From an uncultured Caryophanales bacterium (GTDB taxonomy: Bacteria > Bacillota_I > Bacilli_A > RF39 > UBA660): a stretch of DNA of 37,586 nucleotides. Every line of letters starts with the position of its first letter. Positions within the stretch are counted from its first letter, which is position 1. The position numbers and the translations under genes are program-made. The notes under the pieces were generated by a model that did not search any database, was not told where the DNA came from, and saw nothing but the letters and a program-made list of their open reading frames with translations. Location: contig CAMOGG010000001.1 in assembly GCA_946614095.1 (NCBI GenBank), positions 69,968 to 107,553 of the forward strand, in the 5' to 3' direction. This document shows positions 1 through 9,500 of the stretch, one piece after another.

Positions 1-1
1 T

Positions 2-1567
2 ACTTTATCAAAAATATTTGCTAGAGATGTTAATTGCTTAAATCCCATTGAAGGTAAATCTTGTGGAAAATGTAATAATTGTTTAAATTCTTTTTCAAAA
101 GAATGTGTTGATATTATTGAAATTGATGCTGCTTCTAATAATGGAGTTGATGAGATTCGTGAACTTCGAAATAAGATTTCTCTTGTTCCTAGTCAACTTC
201 ACTATAAAGTATATATAATTGATGAAGTACATATGTTATCTATTGGTGCATTTAATGCGCTGTTAAAAACATTAGAAGAACCACCGGAACATGCTATTTT
301 TATTCTTGCTACTACTGATCCTCAGAAGGTTCCTGAAACTATTGTTTCCAGATGTCAATGCTTTTCTTTTAAAAAAATTTCTTCTAATGTAATATTAGAA
401 CGATTAAAACATGTTTGTGATTTGGAAAATATTAAAATTGATGATGAAGTACTTCAAAATATTTCTATCCTTTCGGATGGGGGAATGCGTGATGCATTGG
501 GTCTTTTGGATAAAATGTTTTCTTATTGCAGTTTAGATGAAAAAATCACGATGAATTCTTTTGTGGAATTAAATGGTATTATTTCAAATTCTCAACTATC
601 GGATTTTCTTCATGATATTTTTTCATCTGATATTGCTTCTGTATTGCAGGATATTCAAGATTTTGATATTAATGGTAAAAATCTATTACAAATTATGACT
701 CAGTTATTGAATTATACGAGAAATTTAATTGTGGATTATTATATTAATCATATTAATTTAGAATATTCTATTACTTTGTTGCAAACTTTTGTTAATTTTC
801 TTAACGAAAATATGTTCGAATTTAAAAAATCTGATAATGTTCAAATTTATATAGAAATGTTTTTGTTAAAATTTATACATGATTATTGCACTTTGGATAA
901 TTCAGTTAAATTTGATGATTCAAATAAATTTAATGTTACTTCTTTGAAAGATAAAATAAGTATTAATGATGTTGATGATTCAAAAAGTAATAACGTTTCT
1001 TTTCAAAGTAATATAAATTCTCAAATAATAGAAAAAAGTACTGATAATACTAGTAATAAGACTAATAATTATATTGTGGAAAAAAATATTCCTAAAATTT
1101 TAAATATTGATGATATTATTAAAATTCGTGTTAATAATACTTTGGCTTTAGCTGATAAAAAATTGTTACAAAAGGAAACTTTATTATTTAATAAATTAAA
1201 GGATTATACTTTTGATCAAAACTTTGGTTTTATTGTTTGTTCTATTTTAGATTCTAACTTAAGAGCGGTTAGTAAAGATAATATTATTATTAGTTTTGAA
1301 TATGATTCTACTGTTGAACAAAATCTTGTTTTATTAGATAAAATGATTGAAGTTTATAATAATATAACAAATTCTAATAAAAAAATAGCAATTATATCTG
1401 ATAAGACATGGGAGAAAGTAAAAAAAGAATATATTAATAATTTAAAAAATAATATTAAATATGAAATTCAAGAAGAACCTGAAGTAATATTGGAAGATTT
1501 TAAGAATGATGATATAATATCTAATAGTGCAGTAAAGCTTTTTGGCGATATTGTAGAAATTGAATAA
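2..1567 (+). CDS. dnaX: DNA polymerase III subunit gamma/tau, 5' end outside window
   Basis: This is the clamp-loader ATPase of the replisome, which loads the beta sliding clamp onto primed DNA. The reading frame is open from base 2, and the first residues (TLSKIFARDVNC) are those that directly follow the Walker A lysine-threonine, so about 45 N-terminal residues are missing. Visible features are the four-cysteine zinc module (VNC, then CGKCNNC), the DExx box IIDEVHML near base 220, and sensor 1 ATTDPQKVPETIVSRCQ. A polar, Asn-rich linker follows, then a divergent tau-type C-terminal domain ending in an acidic tail. The first ATG in the window (233) is internal. It heads the dnaX-yaaK-recR order typical of Firmicutes. 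The identification is secure; the true start cannot be seen. Confidence 0.96.
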   Translation, partial: TLSKIFARDVNCLNPIEGKSCGKCNNCLNSFSKECVDIIEIDAASNNGVDEIRELRNKISLVPSQLHYKVYIIDEVHMLSIGAFNALLKTLEEPPEHAIFILATTDPQKVPETIVSRCQCFSFKKISSNVILERLKHVCDLENIKIDDEVLQNISILSDGGMRDALGLLDKMFSYCSLDEKITMNSFVELNGIISNSQLSDFLHDIFSSDIASVLQDIQDFDINGKNLLQIMTQLLNYTRNLIVDYYINHINLEYSITLLQTFVNFLNENMFEFKKSDNVQIYIEMFLLKFIHDYCTLDNSVKFDDSNKFNVTSLKDKISINDVDDSKSNNVSFQSNINSQIIEKSTDNTSNKTNNYIVEKNIPKILNIDDIIKIRVNNTLALADKKLLQKETLLFNKLKDYTFDQNFGFIVCSILDSNLRAVSKDNIIISFEYDSTVEQNLVLLDKMIEVYNNITNSNKKIAIISDKTWEKVKKEYINNLKNNIKYEIQEEPEVILEDFKNDDIISNSAVKLFGDIVEIE

Positions 1568-1579
1568 AGGAGTGATTTT

Positions 1580-1882
1580 ATGAATATGCAAGCTATGCTA
1601 AAACAAGTTCAATCTATGCAAAAAGATATGATGAAAATTAAAAATGAGATTGATTCTACTGAATTTGTTGGTGAAAGTTCTTTTGTAAAAGTAACTGTTA
1701 TGGGAACTAAAGAAATAAAGAAAGTAGAGATTAATATTGATTCTTTAGATTCTGATGATATTGAGGCATTACAAGATATGATTTTAGTAGCAACTAATAA
1801 TGCCATAAAAAAAGTAGAAGAAACAACTGAAAAGAAAATGGGAAAATTTGCTAATGTTCCAGGTTTATCTGGTTTATTATAA
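1580..1882 (+). CDS. yaaK: YbaB/EbfC family nucleoid-associated protein
   Basis: A small DNA-binding protein of the YbaB/EbfC family, whose members form dimers and bind DNA without strong sequence specificity. The 100-residue length is typical. The N-terminus is a Met/Gln/Lys-rich amphipathic helix (MNMQAMLKQVQSMQKDM). It is followed by a beta-sheet segment with VKVTVMGTKEIKKVEI and a C-terminal helix ending in the GLSGLL tail common in the family. The start is set by AAGGAGTGA just upstream. It sits 12 bases after dnaX and 5 before recR, an arrangement conserved in many bacteria that suggests a role coupled to replication or recombination. Confidence 0.93.
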   Translation: MNMQAMLKQVQSMQKDMMKIKNEIDSTEFVGESSFVKVTVMGTKEIKKVEINIDSLDSDDIEALQDMILVATNNAIKKVEETTEKKMGKFANVPGLSGLL

Positions 1883-1887
1883 TTGTT

Positions 1888-2484
1888 ATGTATCCTGATA
1901 GTATTAAAGAGTTAATTGAATCTTTTAAATATTTACCTGGTATTGGTGAAAAAACTGCTGAAAGACTTGCTTTTTCTACTTTAGATTTGGAAGAAGAACA
2001 AATTGAGATGTTTTCTTCCAGTTTATTAGATGTTCATTCTAAAATACATAAATGTAAGAATTGCAATACTTTGACGGATTACGATTTGTGTTCTATATGT
2101 TCTGATGAAACAAGACAAAATAATGTTTTGTGTGTTGTGGAAGATTCTAAAAGTGTTTTTTTGTTTGAAAAATTGGGAATGTTTTCTGGTAAATATCATG
2201 TATTAGATGCTTTAATTTCTCCTTTGGATGGAATTAATCCAGAAGATATTGGTTTAAATAAATTACTTGATCGTCTTCATAATGAATCTTTTGATGAAAT
2301 TATTTTTGCTTTTAAACCGAGCATTGAGGGTGAAACTACTTCTTTATACATTAAAAAGATTCTTGATGGAATGAATATTAAAGTAACTCGTTTAGCAAGT
2401 GGTGTTCCAATAGGTGCTGATATGGAATATGTTGATAGTTTGACATTAGAGAGAGCTCTTCGTGATAGAAAAGTTATAGAATAA
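1888..2484 (+). CDS. recR: Recombination mediator protein RecR
   Basis: RecR works with RecO (and RecF) to load RecA onto gapped single-stranded DNA. The 198-residue length is normal. Visible are the helix-hairpin-helix LPGIGEKTAERLA (16-28), the C4 zinc finger (Cys56, Cys59, Cys68, Cys71), and a Toprim domain from about residue 80 (VLCVVEDSKSV), ending in the Walker B-like segment SGVPIGADMEYVDSLTL. There is no Shine-Dalgarno sequence before the ATG; yaaK ends only five bases upstream, so translation is probably coupled to it. Confidence 0.96.
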   Translation: MYPDSIKELIESFKYLPGIGEKTAERLAFSTLDLEEEQIEMFSSSLLDVHSKIHKCKNCNTLTDYDLCSICSDETRQNNVLCVVEDSKSVFLFEKLGMFSGKYHVLDALISPLDGINPEDIGLNKLLDRLHNESFDEIIFAFKPSIEGETTSLYIKKILDGMNIKVTRLASGVPIGADMEYVDSLTLERALRDRKVIE

Positions 2485-2525
2485 TTTAGTTTTTTCATCA
2501 TAAATTTTATTGGTGATATGTTTTT

Positions 2526-2705
2526 ATGTTTAAAAATAAATTAAAAGATTTTGTTTTATCTACTTTTTTATTTTATTTATATAACATTTTTCTTTCTTCA
2601 TCTTTTTTTATTATTCCTATTAATTTTTTATCATTATTATTTGTGTCTTTTCTTGGATTTCCAGGATTTTTGTGTATTTTTATATTTCATTATTTTTTGT
2701 TGTGA
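2526..2705 (+). CDS. bofA: BofA-like small membrane protein
   Basis: A 59-residue hydrophobic protein lying exactly where B. subtilis keeps bofA, downstream of recR. BofA inhibits processing of pro-sigma-K in the outer forespore membrane during sporulation. The C-terminal half carries the family pattern: IPIN (30-33), a hydrophobic stretch, then FLGFPGF (42-48) and a second hydrophobic stretch, comparable to the IPIN...LLGxPG core of BofA. It is shorter than the 87-residue B. subtilis protein, lacking part of the N-terminus. GGTGA at 2512-2516 gives the start; the TGA stop overlaps the SD of holB. The overlapping frame from 2551 is less convincing. If the organism does not sporulate, its role is open. 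Confidence 0.72.
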   Translation: MFKNKLKDFVLSTFLFYLYNIFLSSSFFIIPINFLSLLFVSFLGFPGFLCIFIFHYFLL

Positions 2706-2713
2706 GGTTTTTT

Positions 2714-3565
2714 ATGGAAGAGTTTTCTGTTGTAAAAAAACAATTTATTTCGTATATCAATAAAATTATTGATAATCATATGATTTCTCATTCTTATTTG
2801 GTTGAAATTGATGATTACGAAAAAGATTATGATTATATAATATCTTTTATTAAAATGATTTTATGTAATATTTCTTATGAAGAACTAGCAATTTCCAATA
2901 ATCCTATTTTGTCATTAATAGATAGTCATAATTATCCTGACATTAAAGTTATTGATCCAGATGGTAATTGGATTAAAAAAACACAATTGTTAAACTTACA
3001 AAAAGAATATAATAATAAATCATTATTGGATAATAAACGTATCTATATTATTAATCATGCTGAGTGTTTAAATGCCTCCTCTGCTAATACGATATTAAAA
3101 TTTATAGAAGAACCAGAAGAAGATATTATTGCTTTTTTGATAACTGATAATCGTTATCATATTATTGATACTATTTTATCTAGATGTCAGATTTTAACAT
3201 TAAAAGAAAATCATTACTCTTATCATTATGATGACTCATGTAGATTTATTCTGAATTGCATGATTCATCCTACCGATTTTTTTATTAGATATAATTATAT
3301 ATTTAATAATATCTTTGTTGATAAGTTAGTAACTATTGATATTTTAATGAATGTTGAAAAAATATTAATCACTTATATTAATTCACAATATATATTAGAT
3401 TTTGAATTAGATAAAGAAATTAAGTCTATTTTTAATAGTACTAGTGAAAATGAAATATTATTTCTTTTAAAAATAATAGAAGAAGAATTGGAACGTTTAA
3501 AATTTAATGTTAATTTTAAATTATGGTTAGATTCCTTTTTTTCTAAGATTATATTGGGAGGTTAG
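2714..3565 (+). CDS. holB: DNA polymerase III subunit delta-prime
   Basis: This is the stator subunit of the clamp loader and partner of DnaX. Residue numbers count from the ATG at 2714, chosen because GTGAGG precedes it by seven bases; upstream in-frame codons lie inside bofA and lack an SD. Family marks are the DPDG...WIKKTQLLNLQKE segment, the DExx-like strand RIYIINHAECLN, NTILKFIEEPEED, and the SRC motif in DTILSRCQILTL. No Walker A motif and no zinc-binding cysteines are visible, which is usual for delta-prime subunits that do not hydrolyse ATP. It precedes ricT as in Bacillus. Confidence 0.9.
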   Translation: MEEFSVVKKQFISYINKIIDNHMISHSYLVEIDDYEKDYDYIISFIKMILCNISYEELAISNNPILSLIDSHNYPDIKVIDPDGNWIKKTQLLNLQKEYNNKSLLDNKRIYIINHAECLNASSANTILKFIEEPEEDIIAFLITDNRYHIIDTILSRCQILTLKENHYSYHYDDSCRFILNCMIHPTDFFIRYNYIFNNIFVDKLVTIDILMNVEKILITYINSQYILDFELDKEIKSIFNSTSENEILFLLKIIEEELERLKFNVNFKLWLDSFFSKIILGG

Positions 3566-3570
3566 ATTTT

Positions 3571-4362
3571 ATGTTTGATGTTGTAATTGTTAGTGATGAT
3601 AAAACTAAAAATGTTTATTACTTATCTTCTAATTCTATGAAATTCAAAAAAGGTGATGTTGTTATTTTTGAATCTGATAATGGTATTTTACTTGGAAGAA
3701 TAGTATGTGAAAATTATTCTGAAAAAAAGGAAAATTTAATTTTACCTTTATCTAAGGTAATTCGTGTTGCTACAAAAGATGATTTGAAAAATCATAATAA
3801 GAATGTTAATAATGCAAATGAAGCTTTGGTTGAGGCAAAAAAAATAGAAAAAAAGATGAATTTGGGAATGAATTTTATTGATTCATATTATTATTTTGAT
3901 CGATCTCAGTTAGTTTTTTTATTTTTATCTGATAGTCGTGTGGACTTTCGTGAATTAGCAAAAAAGCTAGCAGCAAAATACAAAACAAGAATTGAATTGA
4001 GGCAGGTTGGAGTACGTGATAAAGCAAAAAGAATTGGTGGATTAGGACCTTGTGGATTATTTTTATGCTGTAATTCTTTTTTAACTGATTTTAATAGTGT
4101 TTCTATTAATATGGCAAAGAATCAAATGCTTGCTCTTAATCCATCTAAAATTAATGGTATTTGTGGTCGCTTGTTGTGCTGCTTGGGATATGAAAATGAT
4201 ACTTATACTGAACTAAAAAAAGATTTTCCTAAAATTGGATTAGTTGCGGATACTCCTATGGGAATGGGAAAAGTTGTTTCCTTAGATATTTTTAAAAGAA
4301 CTTATTCTGTTGATTTGAAAGAAAAAGGAATTGTTAGTATTTCTTTGGATGAAGTTAAATAA
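3571..4362 (+). CDS. ricT: PSP1-domain protein RicT (YaaT)
   Basis: A PSP1 C-terminal domain protein. In B. subtilis RicT (YaaT) joins RicA and RicF in a complex that binds Fe-S clusters and stimulates RNase Y-dependent mRNA processing; it also affects sporulation and biofilm formation. The 263-residue length fits. The signature segment is seen around residues 145-165 (GVRDKAKRIGGLGPCG), with six cysteines in two clusters (161, 166, 167 and 198, 203, 204), consistent with a metal or Fe-S site. It is preceded by AGG-type SD, follows holB by five bases and overlaps the next gene by one base. RicA and RicF are not in this window. Confidence 0.92.
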   Translation: MFDVVIVSDDKTKNVYYLSSNSMKFKKGDVVIFESDNGILLGRIVCENYSEKKENLILPLSKVIRVATKDDLKNHNKNVNNANEALVEAKKIEKKMNLGMNFIDSYYYFDRSQLVFLFLSDSRVDFRELAKKLAAKYKTRIELRQVGVRDKAKRIGGLGPCGLFLCCNSFLTDFNSVSINMAKNQMLALNPSKINGICGRLLCCLGYENDTYTELKKDFPKIGLVADTPMGMGKVVSLDIFKRTYSVDLKEKGIVSISLDEVK

Positions 4363-5090
4363 TGGAAAGACTAGATGATGTTTTAGCATATCATGATTTA
4401 AAAATATATCAAAATACTAATTTCTTTTCTTTTTCTTTAGATAGTATTTTACTTGCTAATTATTCTCATATTCGTATTCGTGATAAAAATATAGTTGATT
4501 TTTGTACAGGAAATGGTATTATTCCTCTTATTTTATCAAGGAGGACAAAATCAAAAATTTTAGGAATTGAAATTCAAGATAAGTTAGCCCAACTTGCTTG
4601 TAAATCTGTTTCTTATAATCATTTAGAAAATCAAATTGATATTATTACTGATGATATTTTAAATTATTCTCGATCTCATTTGAATCAATTTGATTTAGTT
4701 TTGTGTAATCCTCCTTACTTTAAAGTTGAAAAAAATAGCACTTTTAATGATTCTTATGAAAAAACTATTGCAAGGCATGAAGTTTGTATTACTCTTCATG
4801 ATATTTGTAGTTGTGCAAAGATGGTTTTAAAAGATAATGGTAACTTTTGTCTTGTTCATCGAAGTGATCGTTTTATTGAAGTTTTATCTGAATTACGTCT
4901 TAATAATTTAGAGCCTAAAAGAATTAAATTTGTTTATGAAAATGTTGATAAACCTTCTTTTTTAGTTCTTATTGAGGCACAAAAAAATGGTAAAATAGGG
5001 TTGATTATTGATCCTCCTTTAATACAATATCATTTGGATGGTTCTATGACAGAGGAATATTCTTTACTTCAAAAGGAGGTATTTAAATGA
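4362..5090 (+). CDS. tRNA1(Val) A37 N6-methyltransferase-like protein (YabB/TrmN6)
   Basis: An S-adenosylmethionine-dependent methyltransferase of the YabB/YfiC (TrmN6) group, which methylates A37 of tRNA1(Val) in E. coli. The SAM-binding motif DFCTGNG is at 47-53 and the catalytic NPPY of N6-adenine methyltransferases at 116-119, followed by F. The length (242) is normal. Its ATG overlaps the ricT stop as TAATG, and its own stop overlaps the rsmI start as ATGA, so the three are translationally coupled. In B. subtilis yabA precedes yabB and a GIY-YIG gene (yazA) separates yabB from rsmI; both are missing here. The tRNA target is inferred from the family. Confidence 0.88.
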   Translation: MERLDDVLAYHDLKIYQNTNFFSFSLDSILLANYSHIRIRDKNIVDFCTGNGIIPLILSRRTKSKILGIEIQDKLAQLACKSVSYNHLENQIDIITDDILNYSRSHLNQFDLVLCNPPYFKVEKNSTFNDSYEKTIARHEVCITLHDICSCAKMVLKDNGNFCLVHRSDRFIEVLSELRLNNLEPKRIKFVYENVDKPSFLVLIEAQKNGKIGLIIDPPLIQYHLDGSMTEEYSLLQKEVFK

Positions 5091-5926
5091 TTCAAAAAAG
5101 TTATGAAAACGATGTAGCATTATATTTGATTCCTACTCCGATTGGTAATTTAGATGATATTACTATTCGTTCTTTGAATACTTTGAAATCTGTTGATATT
5201 ATTTTATGTGAAGATACGCGAGATTCTGGTCTTTTGTTGTCTCATTTTCATATTAAAAAGAAATTGATTAGTTGTCATGAATATAATGAAAGAAAGATAA
5301 TTGATTTAGTAATTAGATTATTAAAAGAAGGCAATAATATAGGATTGATTACAGATCAGGGAACTCCTATTATCAGTGATCCTGGCTTTATTATTACTAG
5401 GGAAGTTATTCAAGCAGGATATGCTGTTATTTCTTTACCTGGAGCGACTGCTTTTGTTCCTGCTCTTACTGTTTCTGGAATTGAACCTTCCCCTTTTTTG
5501 TTTTATGGGTTTTTAAATGCAAAAAAAACTAAACAAATATCAGAACTTCAATCTTTGGTTAGTTTAAAGTATACAATTATCTTTTATGAATCAGTTCATA
5601 GAATTAAAGATACTTTAATAAATATTTTAGAAGTTTTTGGTGATAGAAAGATTGCAGTATGTAGAGAATTATCAAAAATTCATGAAGAAATTATTCGCGA
5701 TAATATTTCTAATGTAATTTCTCTTGTTGATTCTTTAAAAGGTGAGTTTGTTCTTGTTGTAGAGGGAAATACTATTGAGAACGACTTTAGTAATTTAGAT
5801 GTTTTAGAACATGTAAAATTATATTTAGATGATGGTTTATCTGAAAAAGATGCTATTAAACTTGTCGCAAAAGAAAGACATGTTGCTAAATCAATTATTT
5901 ATAATGAATATCATAATAGGAAGTGA
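5087..5926 (+). CDS. rsmI: 16S rRNA (cytidine-1402-2'-O)-methyltransferase
   Basis: RsmI 2'-O-methylates C1402 in the decoding centre of 16S rRNA. It belongs to the tetrapyrrole-methylase fold, marked by LIPTPIGNLDDIT (14-26), CEDTRDSG, the SAM-binding GLITDQGTPIISDPG and PGATAFVPALTVSG. The length (279) is typical. A strong AAAGGAGGT lies inside the upstream methyltransferase gene, with which the start overlaps by four bases. The last residues contain a Lys/His-rich helix typical of the C-terminal segment. It is followed at once by pth. Confidence 0.95.
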   Translation: MIQKSYENDVALYLIPTPIGNLDDITIRSLNTLKSVDIILCEDTRDSGLLLSHFHIKKKLISCHEYNERKIIDLVIRLLKEGNNIGLITDQGTPIISDPGFIITREVIQAGYAVISLPGATAFVPALTVSGIEPSPFLFYGFLNAKKTKQISELQSLVSLKYTIIFYESVHRIKDTLINILEVFGDRKIAVCRELSKIHEEIIRDNISNVISLVDSLKGEFVLVVEGNTIENDFSNLDVLEHVKLYLDDGLSEKDAIKLVAKERHVAKSIIYNEYHNRK

Positions 5927-5931
5927 TTTTT

Positions 5932-6501
5932 ATGAAGTTAATTGTTGGATTAGGTAATCCTGGAAAAGAGTATCAAAATACACGTCACAATATTGGTTTT
6001 TCTTTTTTAGACTTTTATCTTGATTATAAGAAAATAATTCCTAATTGGTCTAAAAAATTTAATGGTTTAATGTATAAAGTTAATTTGAATGGGGAAAATG
6101 TAATTTTTTTTAAACCTCAAACTTATATGAATTTGTCTGGGAATGCAGTTATAGAAATAATGAGTTATTATCAAATTAAGGTTGAAGATTTATTCATTAT
6201 ATCTGATGATTTGGACTTAAATATTGGAAACTTTAAATTAAAAATGAATGGTTCTGCTGGTGGACATAATGGATTAAAAGATATTGAGAATAAGATACAT
6301 ACTTCTAACTATAAGCGTTTGAAGATTGGTATTTCTAAGGCTAATGAAATTGATACAAAAGAATATGTATTGGGAGTTCTTTCTAAAGAAGAAAAAAAGA
6401 TAATTGATTCTTTATATTTATATCTATGTAATGTAATAGATGATTATTTTAAATTAAATTTTTCTGATTTGATGAGTAAATATAATCGTAAAAATAGGTG
6501 A
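5932..6501 (+). CDS. pth: Peptidyl-tRNA hydrolase
   Basis: Pth releases the peptide from prematurely dissociated peptidyl-tRNA. The start is placed at ATG 5932 (MKLIVGLGNPGK), because the family begins exactly so and TAGGAAGTGA sits just upstream; an in-frame GTG at 5923 would overlap rsmI. Catalytic residues are visible: His19 in NTRHNIGF, the Asp of ISDDLDL (92-93), Asn67 in KPQTYMNLSG and Asn113 in GGHNGLKDI. The length is 189. It ends in TGA four bases before mfd; a pth-mfd pairing is conserved in Bacilli. Confidence 0.96.
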   Translation: MKLIVGLGNPGKEYQNTRHNIGFSFLDFYLDYKKIIPNWSKKFNGLMYKVNLNGENVIFFKPQTYMNLSGNAVIEIMSYYQIKVEDLFIISDDLDLNIGNFKLKMNGSAGGHNGLKDIENKIHTSNYKRLKIGISKANEIDTKEYVLGVLSKEEKKIIDSLYLYLCNVIDDYFKLNFSDLMSKYNRKNR

Positions 6502-6505
6502 TGTT

Positions 6506-9500
6506 ATGAATTTTTTTAATGATTTGATTCATATTTCAATTAAAAATAACATGGGTTTATATAATTTGACTGATGAATTTTTTTGTTTATTGTTAAATAA
6601 AATTTCATTAGAACATGAGCATAATTCTTTGGTTGTTGTGAATAGTTTATATGAGGCCAACCAATTATATAATTCACTATCTAATTATAATGAATCTACT
6701 TTTCTTTTTCCTATGGATGATTTTTTAACAAGTGAAGCGCTTGCGGCTTCTCCTGATTTAAGAATTACTCGATTAGAAACGATTCATCATATTATTGATA
6801 ATCCTTTTGGAAATATTGTTATTACAAATCTTATGGGATATTTACGCTTTTTGCCCACTTGTGAAGCATATAAAAAATATATATTAAATGTTTCTGTTGG
6901 TGATGTTATATCGCCTAATATACTTGTGGATAAATTAATTTCAATTGGGTATTGTAGAGATACTATTGTTAATAAGACTGGTGAGTTTGCTGTACGTGGA
7001 TTTATACTTGATGTTTTTTCTATCGATGAAGATTATCCGTACCGAATTGAATTTTTTGATGATGAAATTGAATCTATTCGTTTCTTTGATCCGGATACTC
7101 AAAAGTCTATTGCTAATTTAGATTCTGTTAAAATTAAACCTTTTTTTGAATTTTTAACTTCTAAAGAAGTAATAGATAATCATTTTGGGAAGCAGAAATT
7201 TTTACCTTTATATGAAGAAGTAAGTAATATTTCTGATTATCTTCCTAATTTATACACTTTTTTTAAAGATTATGATCAATTAAAACTTAGTTATTCTAAT
7301 ATTATGGAAGACGTCATTACTTATAAAAATGATAAAGATAAGGATTTTCAAGGAAATTATATGTTATCTTTTGAATCTTTATCTGTTAAAAACGCTATTT
7401 ATTATTTGTCTTTAAATAATGTTAATTCTAGTTCCTATATTTCTTCTATGGTGAATTGTGATGTTCATACCATTTCTAATTTTAATGAGGATAGTGACGT
7501 TATTAATCAATTTTTATTTCAGACTCTTCATGATCATCTTACAATTATAATTTGTTTAAAGAAATTTCAAATTAGAAGTTTGTTAAAATATTTAAAAGTT
7601 CCTGTTGTGGAAACTACCTTTTCTTCTATAGAACTAGGTAAGGTTAATTTAATTGAAGGAGATATTTCGAATGGTTTTGTTTATCAAAACTATGTTATTT
7701 TAACTGCAAATGAGTTATTTAAAAATAGTGTTGTTAAGAAAAAATATCGTACTCATTTTAAATATTCTTCTACTATTCAGGATGTTAATAAATTAGAGGT
7801 AGGAGATTATGTCGTCCATAATGTTCATGGTATTGGTGTTTATAATGGAATAAAGACTTTAACTTTAAATGATGTAACAAAGGATTATTTAGAAATACTT
7901 TATCTTGGAACTGATAAAATTTATATTCCTGTTGAAAAAATTGATTTATTGGGAAAATATTCAGGAAGAGAGGGAGTTGTTCCTAAAATCAATAAGTTAG
8001 GTGGAAGCGATTGGCAAAAGACAAAATCTCGTATTCAATCTAAAGTTACTGATATGGCTCAAAAATTAATTAAATTGTATGCGGAAAGGGAATCTCGAAA
8101 GGGGTATGCTTTTTCTAAAGATTGTGATATGTCAATTGAATTTGAAGAGGCTTTTCCTTATGAATTGACAAACGATCAAAGAAGAGCGATTGATCAAATT
8201 AAAAAAGATATGGAGTCTCCTTCTCCGATGGATCGTTTGTTATGTGGAGATGTTGGATTTGGAAAAACAGAAGTTGCTTTTGTTGCAGCTTTTAAAGCTG
8301 TATTAGATTCAAAACAAGTATTATTTTTATGTCCAACTACCATTTTGTCTAATCAACATTATGAAAATGCCTTGAATCGGTTTAAAGATTTCCCTGTTTC
8401 TATTGGTTTATTGAATCGTTTTACTTCACCTAAAGAAGTTAATAGAATAATAGAAGGATTAAAGAATGGAACGATTGATATTGTTTTTGGAACTCATCGT
8501 TTATTAAGTTCTGATATTCATTTAAAAGATTTAGGACTTTTGATTATTGATGAAGAACAGCGCTTTGGAGTTGCTCATAAAGAAAAAATTAAAGAATATA
8601 AAACGAATGTTGATGTTCTTACTCTTACTGCTACTCCAATTCCTCGAACTTTACAAATGTCATTGGTAGGAATTCGTAGTTTATCGTTAATTGAAACTCC
8701 TCCTATTAATCGTTATCCTGTTCAAACTTATGTTGTAGAAGAAAATAAGCAAATCTTAAAAGATGCTATTTATAAAGAATTATCTCGAAATGGACAAATT
8801 TTTATTTTATATAATAGAGTTCAATCTATTGATGAGTTTTCTCTTAGAATTCAGAATATTGCTCCTGATGCTAGGATTGGTATTGCTCATGGGCAAATGA
8901 ATAAGAATGAATTAGAGAATACTATTTATGATTTTGTTCATTATACGTTTGATATTCTTATATGTACTACTATTATTGAAACTGGAATTGATATTCCAAA
9001 TGTTAACACTTTAATTATTATTGATGCTGATCGATTTGGCTTGAGTCAGTTATATCAGATTCGTGGTCGTGTTGGTCGAAGTGATAAGTTTGCTTATGCT
9101 TATTTGATGTATCAACCTTTTAAATCTTTAACAGAAACAGCTGTTAAGAGGTTAAATGTTATTAAAGAATTTACGGAATTAGGAAGTGGCTTTTCTATTG
9201 CAACTCGTGATTTATCAATTCGTGGTGCTGGTGATATATTGGGAAGTGAACAAGCTGGTTTTATTGATAGTGTTGGTGTTGATTTGTATTTAAAAATGTT
9301 AAATGATGAAGTAAAGAAAATTCATCATGAACCAATAGAAGAAATGAAAGAAGAGGATTCTAAACCTTTGATTAATGTTACTACTCATATTGATGACCAT
9401 TATGTATCTGAAGATGATTTAAAAATTGAAATTCATAAAAAAATTAATTCTATTGATAGTAAAGAAAAGTTTGATGAAGTTCGTTTTGAATTAGAAGATC

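Noticed and set aside
2551-2763. A 70-codon hydrophobic frame on the + strand
   Set aside because: It overlaps both bofA and the start of holB in another frame, has no SD, and its Phe/Tyr/Cys-rich content is what T-rich DNA gives by chance. The 2526-2705 frame has the family motif.
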